Assembly (NCBI GenBank): GCA_963759235.1
Contig: CAVWYO010000005.1
Coordinates: 1 to 64,000 of the forward strand
Direction of reading: 5' to 3'
DNA: 64,000 nt
Source of the DNA: Bauldia sp963759235
GTDB taxonomy: Bacteria; Pseudomonadota; Alphaproteobacteria; Rhizobiales; Kaistiaceae
In this document: positions 62,071 to 64,000 of the stretch, one piece after another
Position numbering within the stretch: position 1 is the first letter of the stretch
How the letters are laid out: each line of letters starts with the position of its first letter
Notes under the pieces: model-generated
What the model saw: the letters and a program-made list of their open reading frames with translations, nothing else
Database searches by the model: none
Told to the model about the DNA's origin: nothing
Made by a program: the position numbers and the translations under genes

Positions 62071-63171
62071 TCAGCGCGGCGCGTCCGAGAAACCCATTCG
62101 TTTGATAACGAAGCGGGCAAGCGCCGGCCCGGTGATTATCACGATCAACAGCCGGGCGGTCTGCATCGCCATGATGAAGGGGACATTGACGTTGGTTGAC
62201 GCCGCGATGATCGCCACCGAATCCGCCCCGCCGGGACTTGTCGCCAGATAGGCGGTCAAGGGGTCGATGCCGGCCGCGAACACAAGCACCGCGGCGATCA
62301 GGGCGCAGATGGCGATCAACGTCAGCGTGGACAGGACGACGCGGGGAAACACCCTTGCCGCATGGACGAGGATCGCCCGGGTGAAGCGCAGGCCGATGGT
62401 CCAGCCGACCAGGGCATAGCTCGCCGCCAGCAGCCATTGCGGGAGCTCGATGGTGATGGTTCCCGTGTCCTGCAGGACGACGCCGACGGCGAGCGGCACG
62501 AGGAGCGGGCCGGCCGGAACGCGCAGGAGCCATCCGGCGATCGCGCCGATTCCGGCAAGCGCGCAGGTTTCGATGAACGGCACCCACGCGATCGGCGAGA
62601 ACCAAACGATCGGCGGCGGTGGCGATCCCGAGCCCGTGATCCACAGCCGCGATACGACGGAGGCGGCGATCGCCACGCAGACGACGCGCAGATACTGCAT
62701 GAAGGCGACGAGCCGGAAGTCGCCGCCATAGGCCTCGGCCATGAGAATCATCGGCGTCGCAGCGCCGGGGGACGATCCCCATATGGCGGTCGTCCCCGGC
62801 AAGGCGCCCCAGCGCATCAGCAGCCAGCCGAGCACGGTCGCCGCGATGATCACCGAGAAGACACCGGCCAGGAACAGCGGCCAGTCGCGCGCTATTTCGT
62901 TGACGATGGACAGCGGAATGACACGCACGATCATGCAGCCGATCACGCCCTGGGCGAGGAAGAAGAGAACGAGCGGCACACGCACCGTTCCCTCCAGCGC
63001 GGAAAGCAGGATCGCCGCCGCCATCGGCCCGAGCAACAGGGCTGCCGGCAGGCGTGCGGCCTCCAGAATCAGGACGAAGACGACGGAGAGGACAAGGAGG
63101 ATCGCCGCCTGGACGCCGAGCGGGTAGCTGCCGAACGGCCGCAAGCGCGACGAATAGCCGTGTAGCAGCAT
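62071..63171 (-). CDS. AbrB-duplication family membrane protein
   Basis: A 366-residue integral membrane protein with about ten helices in two homologous halves: each holds an LGWLLMRWGALPGTTAIWGS / SPGAATPMILMAEAYGGDFR-type and an AYLATSPGGADSVAIIAAST-type pair, the S-P-G-x-A re-entrant motif of the AbrB/AimA-like family (PF05145), thought to be transporters or regulators of ammonia or dicarboxylate use. Start MLLHGYSSRLRPFGSYPLGV. Transcribed towards the tRNA. Confidence 0.85.
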   Translation of the reverse strand: MLLHGYSSRLRPFGSYPLGVQAAILLVLSVVFVLILEAARLPAALLLGPMAAAILLSALEGTVRVPLVLFFLAQGVIGCMIVRVIPLSIVNEIARDWPLFLAGVFSVIIAATVLGWLLMRWGALPGTTAIWGSSPGAATPMILMAEAYGGDFRLVAFMQYLRVVCVAIAASVVSRLWITGSGSPPPPIVWFSPIAWVPFIETCALAGIGAIAGWLLRVPAGPLLVPLAVGVVLQDTGTITIELPQWLLAASYALVGWTIGLRFTRAILVHAARVFPRVVLSTLTLIAICALIAAVLVFAAGIDPLTAYLATSPGGADSVAIIAASTNVNVPFIMAMQTARLLIVIITGPALARFVIKRMGFSDAPR

Positions 63172-63574
63172 CGGCAGACCCGTCAGCCGGCCGGAAGGCC
63201 GATGTCGGCGGTCGTCATGACACGCGCGATCCGAGGGAAGATGTGCCGTCGCGTTCGGACATGTCCGGCCCTTTCCGCGGACTGATTCCGTCTCCGCGGT
63301 TTGGCGCGGAGGGGTGACGGGGAGGCAAGGGAAAATTATGCGAGGAGAGTTTCACAAAACGGACAGTTGAAGGTGTCCTCGCAAGAGTCAACATCGGCCG
63401 GTCAGCCGAAGCGCCGGCGCGGCCGGTTGCGCGGTTGCGGCGATCCTGGAAGCCGTCAAGATTCCAGGCGCGCCGGGGTTCTTTCGCGTTCCGCCACATG
63501 CCAGTCGCTTTTGCCGCCTTGACGCGGGCCGGGCAGTTGACGCTACCTAGGGGACAGTCATCGCCGGAGTATCA
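63172..63574. other. intergenic stretch, no gene supported
   Basis: About 400 bases between two divergent genes. A CCGCGGA / TCCGCGG hairpin (63275-63299) is the only structure noted. Open frames have no family resemblance. Probably divergent promoters. Confidence 0.5.
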
Positions 63575-64000
63575 ATGGACCTCGCCACCTGGTTCGCCTT
63601 CGCCGCCGCCTCGGTCGTGCTTTTGACGATTCCCGGGCCGACGGTCTTGCTCGTCGTCACCTATGCGCTGAGCCAGGGCAAGCGCGTTGCGGTGGCCACC
63701 GCCGCGGGCGTCGCGCTCGGCGATTTCACGGCGATGACGTTGTCGCTCGCCGGACTCGGGGCGTTGCTCGCCGCTTCCGCCGCCCTGTTCATGGTCCTGA
63801 AATGGATCGGCGTCGCCTATCTCGTCTATCTCGGCGTCCGGCTGTGGCGGTCCAAACCCGAATTTGGCGACGTCGTGCCGGAGGCCCGCGCGCGGCCAGT
63901 GCGGGCCATCTTCGGCCACGCCTTCCTGGTGACCGCCCTCAACCCGAAGAGCATCGCCTTCTTCGTCGCCTTCGTACCGCAATTCATCGACAACGGCACG
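63575..64000 (+). CDS. LysE/RhtB family amino-acid exporter, 5' part
   Basis: The window holds the first 142 codons. FAAASVVLLTIPGPTVLLVV (helix 1 with the P-G-P motif), VATAAGVALGDFTAMTLSLA, FMVLKWIGVAYLVYLGVRLW and FGHAFLVTALNPKSIAFFVA, with the ALNPK motif near residue 123, are signatures of LysE/RhtB exporters, about 205 residues long in full. Would export amino acids or homoserine lactone. The 3' end is beyond the window. Confidence 0.92.
   Translation, partial: MDLATWFAFAAASVVLLTIPGPTVLLVVTYALSQGKRVAVATAAGVALGDFTAMTLSLAGLGALLAASAALFMVLKWIGVAYLVYLGVRLWRSKPEFGDVVPEARARPVRAIFGHAFLVTALNPKSIAFFVAFVPQFIDNGT

Overview
This is a G+C-rich, densely coding chromosomal segment from an alphaproteobacterium, most likely of the Hyphomicrobiales (rhizobial) type. 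The evidence is a GTTC-N7-GTTC SOS box in front of dinB, a usg gene, an Anbu / transglutaminase / alpha-E / ATP-grasp operon, and an aerobic CO-dehydrogenase-type (cox) maturation cluster. I cannot name the genus. There is no CRISPR array, rRNA operon or integrase. One tRNA gene, tRNA-Leu(UAA), is present.

Layout. 1-4.7 kb is a run of broken genes: a LacI-type regulator, a DUF1194 von Willebrand protein, a GNAT acetyltransferase, a DUF202 membrane protein and an unknown multi-membrane protein, all interrupted by single-base frame changes. 4.7-6.0 kb holds SOS-controlled dinB. 6.1-7.6 kb holds a two-gene unit of visibly lower G+C: an unrecognised protein followed by a DHH-type phosphoesterase. 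7.9-16.9 kb holds DUF899, an amidohydrolase, an FMO-like flavoprotein, a two-gene ABC exporter, a secreted serine hydrolase and a Gfo/Idh plus epimerase pair. 17.0-22.3 kb holds an exact-length tandem duplication of an RTX protein gene beside a large TIR-STAND-membrane-TPR protein that looks like an immune sensor. 22.5-30.5 kb holds ETF-ubiquinone oxidoreductase, a DUF433/PIN-like toxin-antitoxin pair and the cox maturation genes (MoxR ATPase, CoxE, split XdhC, MoeA-MobA fusion).

30.7-42.4 kb holds usg, an RTX/VCBS adhesin-like protein, the four-gene Anbu operon, a natural Gfo/Idh-aldo/keto reductase fusion, a lipoprotein and a GH15 glycosidase. 42.5-47.3 kb holds an SDR, a YcaQ-type glycosylase, map-radC, and a partial second copy of the radC 3' end that encloses an orphan membrane-protein gene. 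47.3-53.4 kb is a complete sugar ABC importer (binding protein, double ATPase, two permeases) with a divergent LacI-family regulator. Its control region has a near-consensus sigma-70 promoter overlapped by one of two matching palindromes. 53.4-64 kb holds sfsA, a CinA-like protein, xanthine phosphoribosyltransferase, an iron alcohol dehydrogenase, an SDR, homocysteine S-methyltransferase, a His-rich PadR-family regulator with twin operators, an outer-membrane protein, tRNA-Leu, an AbrB-family membrane protein and the start of a LysE exporter.

The most interesting candidates for something little described are the TIR-STAND-TPR protein, the DHH phosphoesterase pair, the DUF433 protein with an extra N-terminal domain, and the radC 3'-end duplication. 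Everything here is read by eye: family calls rest on motifs and remembered family architecture, not on searches.
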